Made by a program: the position numbers and the translations under genes
Shown: positions 6,459-6,581 of the stretch, piece by piece
How the letters are laid out: each line of letters starts with the position of its first letter
How positions within the stretch are numbered: the first letter of the stretch is position 1
Assembly (NCBI GenBank): GCA_020342025.1
Contig: CP070840.1
Span: 3,377,539-3,384,119 of the forward strand
Source: Deltaproteobacteria bacterium
GTDB lineage: Bacteria > Desulfobacterota > DSM-4660 > Desulfatiglandales > HGW-15
Direction of reading: 5' to 3'
DNA length: 6,581 bases
Notes under the pieces: generated by a model
Told to the model about the DNA's origin: nothing
The model's database searches: none
What the model saw: only the letters and a program-made list of their open reading frames with translations

Positions 6459-6581
6459 TCACAGAGATCGTTTCAATTTTCTTAGCTTCAAATCTTTATG
6501 GTAATTCTGGTTTTGGATACGCTCTTCTGAGGGGCCGTATTGAGCCTCAACCTCATCCCAATAAGGAGTCTTCCCACTTAC
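6459..6581 (-). CDS. C-terminal fragment of an unidentified protein (gene runs off the window)
   Basis: Read from the right edge on the minus strand, a frame stays open for 40 codons and ends at a TGA at 6459-6461. The peptide begins VSGKTPYWDEVEAQYG and ends in a lysine/arginine-rich tail, KLRKLKRSL. It has no membrane segment. The composition is protein-like: mixed charge, one Trp, several aromatic residues, and a basic C-terminus as often seen in soluble or nucleic-acid-contacting proteins. I do not recognise the family. It would be convergent with mreB, with 51 bp between the stops and no clear terminator there. The start lies outside the window. An open run of this length can also arise by chance, so the call is tentative. 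Confidence 0.4.
   Translation of the reverse strand, partial: VSGKTPYWDEVEAQYGPSEERIQNQNYHKDLKLRKLKRSL

Noticed and set aside
6453..6463. Palindrome TGTGATTCACA after mreB, resembling CRP half-sites
   Set aside because: The half-sites are one base apart rather than six, so it does not fit a CRP operator, and it is too short with no T-tract to be a terminator.

Overview
The window looks like ordinary chromosomal DNA from a Gram-negative bacterium. An anaerobic lineage such as Desulfobacterota (former Deltaproteobacteria) is my best guess. That rests on the gene mix: a fused TRAP permease beside an MFS carrier, an orphan receiver-domain protein, an exported TPR protein, and an MreB with a typical proteobacterial N-terminus. 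It is inference, because no rRNA or other phylogenetic marker is present.

Left part, positions 1-3308, plus strand: two integral membrane transporters in tandem. The first is a fused 4TM/12TM TRAP permease (29-1921). The second is an MFS carrier of the monocarboxylate/oxalate-formate type (2034-3308). They are 112 bp apart with no visible terminator or promoter between them, so they may share a transcript that begins upstream of the window, where the TRAP substrate-binding protein would be expected. Both point to uptake or exchange of small organic acids.

Middle part, positions 3305-4764, minus strand: a probable two-gene unit. A good sigma70-type promoter (4736-4764) drives a secreted TPR-repeat protein (3865-4671). 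After 65 bp comes a receiver-only response regulator with a tryptophan-rich tail (3305-3799). The regulator converges on the MFS gene, and the two stop codons interlock in four bases (3305-3308). A hairpin lies in the last codons of the TPR gene (3878-3912).

Positions 4765-5301 form a gene-poor, AT-rich spacer of more than 500 bp. It holds small inverted repeats and a short minus-strand open stretch that only faintly recalls a transposase/integrase tail. I see no tRNA, rRNA or CRISPR in it.

Right part, positions 5302-6581: mreB (5373-6407) has its own promoter with a perfect TATAAT -10 box. It is not followed by mreC, so it is separated from the usual mreBCD cluster or is an extra copy. Its ATP-site motif normally read as GERTAE is GAATAE here. 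The right edge holds the last 40 codons of an unidentified minus-strand gene (6459-6581).

I did not find a convincing new multi-gene system. The most notable items are the TPR/receiver pair, the solitary MreB with the altered nucleotide-site residue, and the unannotated partial gene at the right edge.
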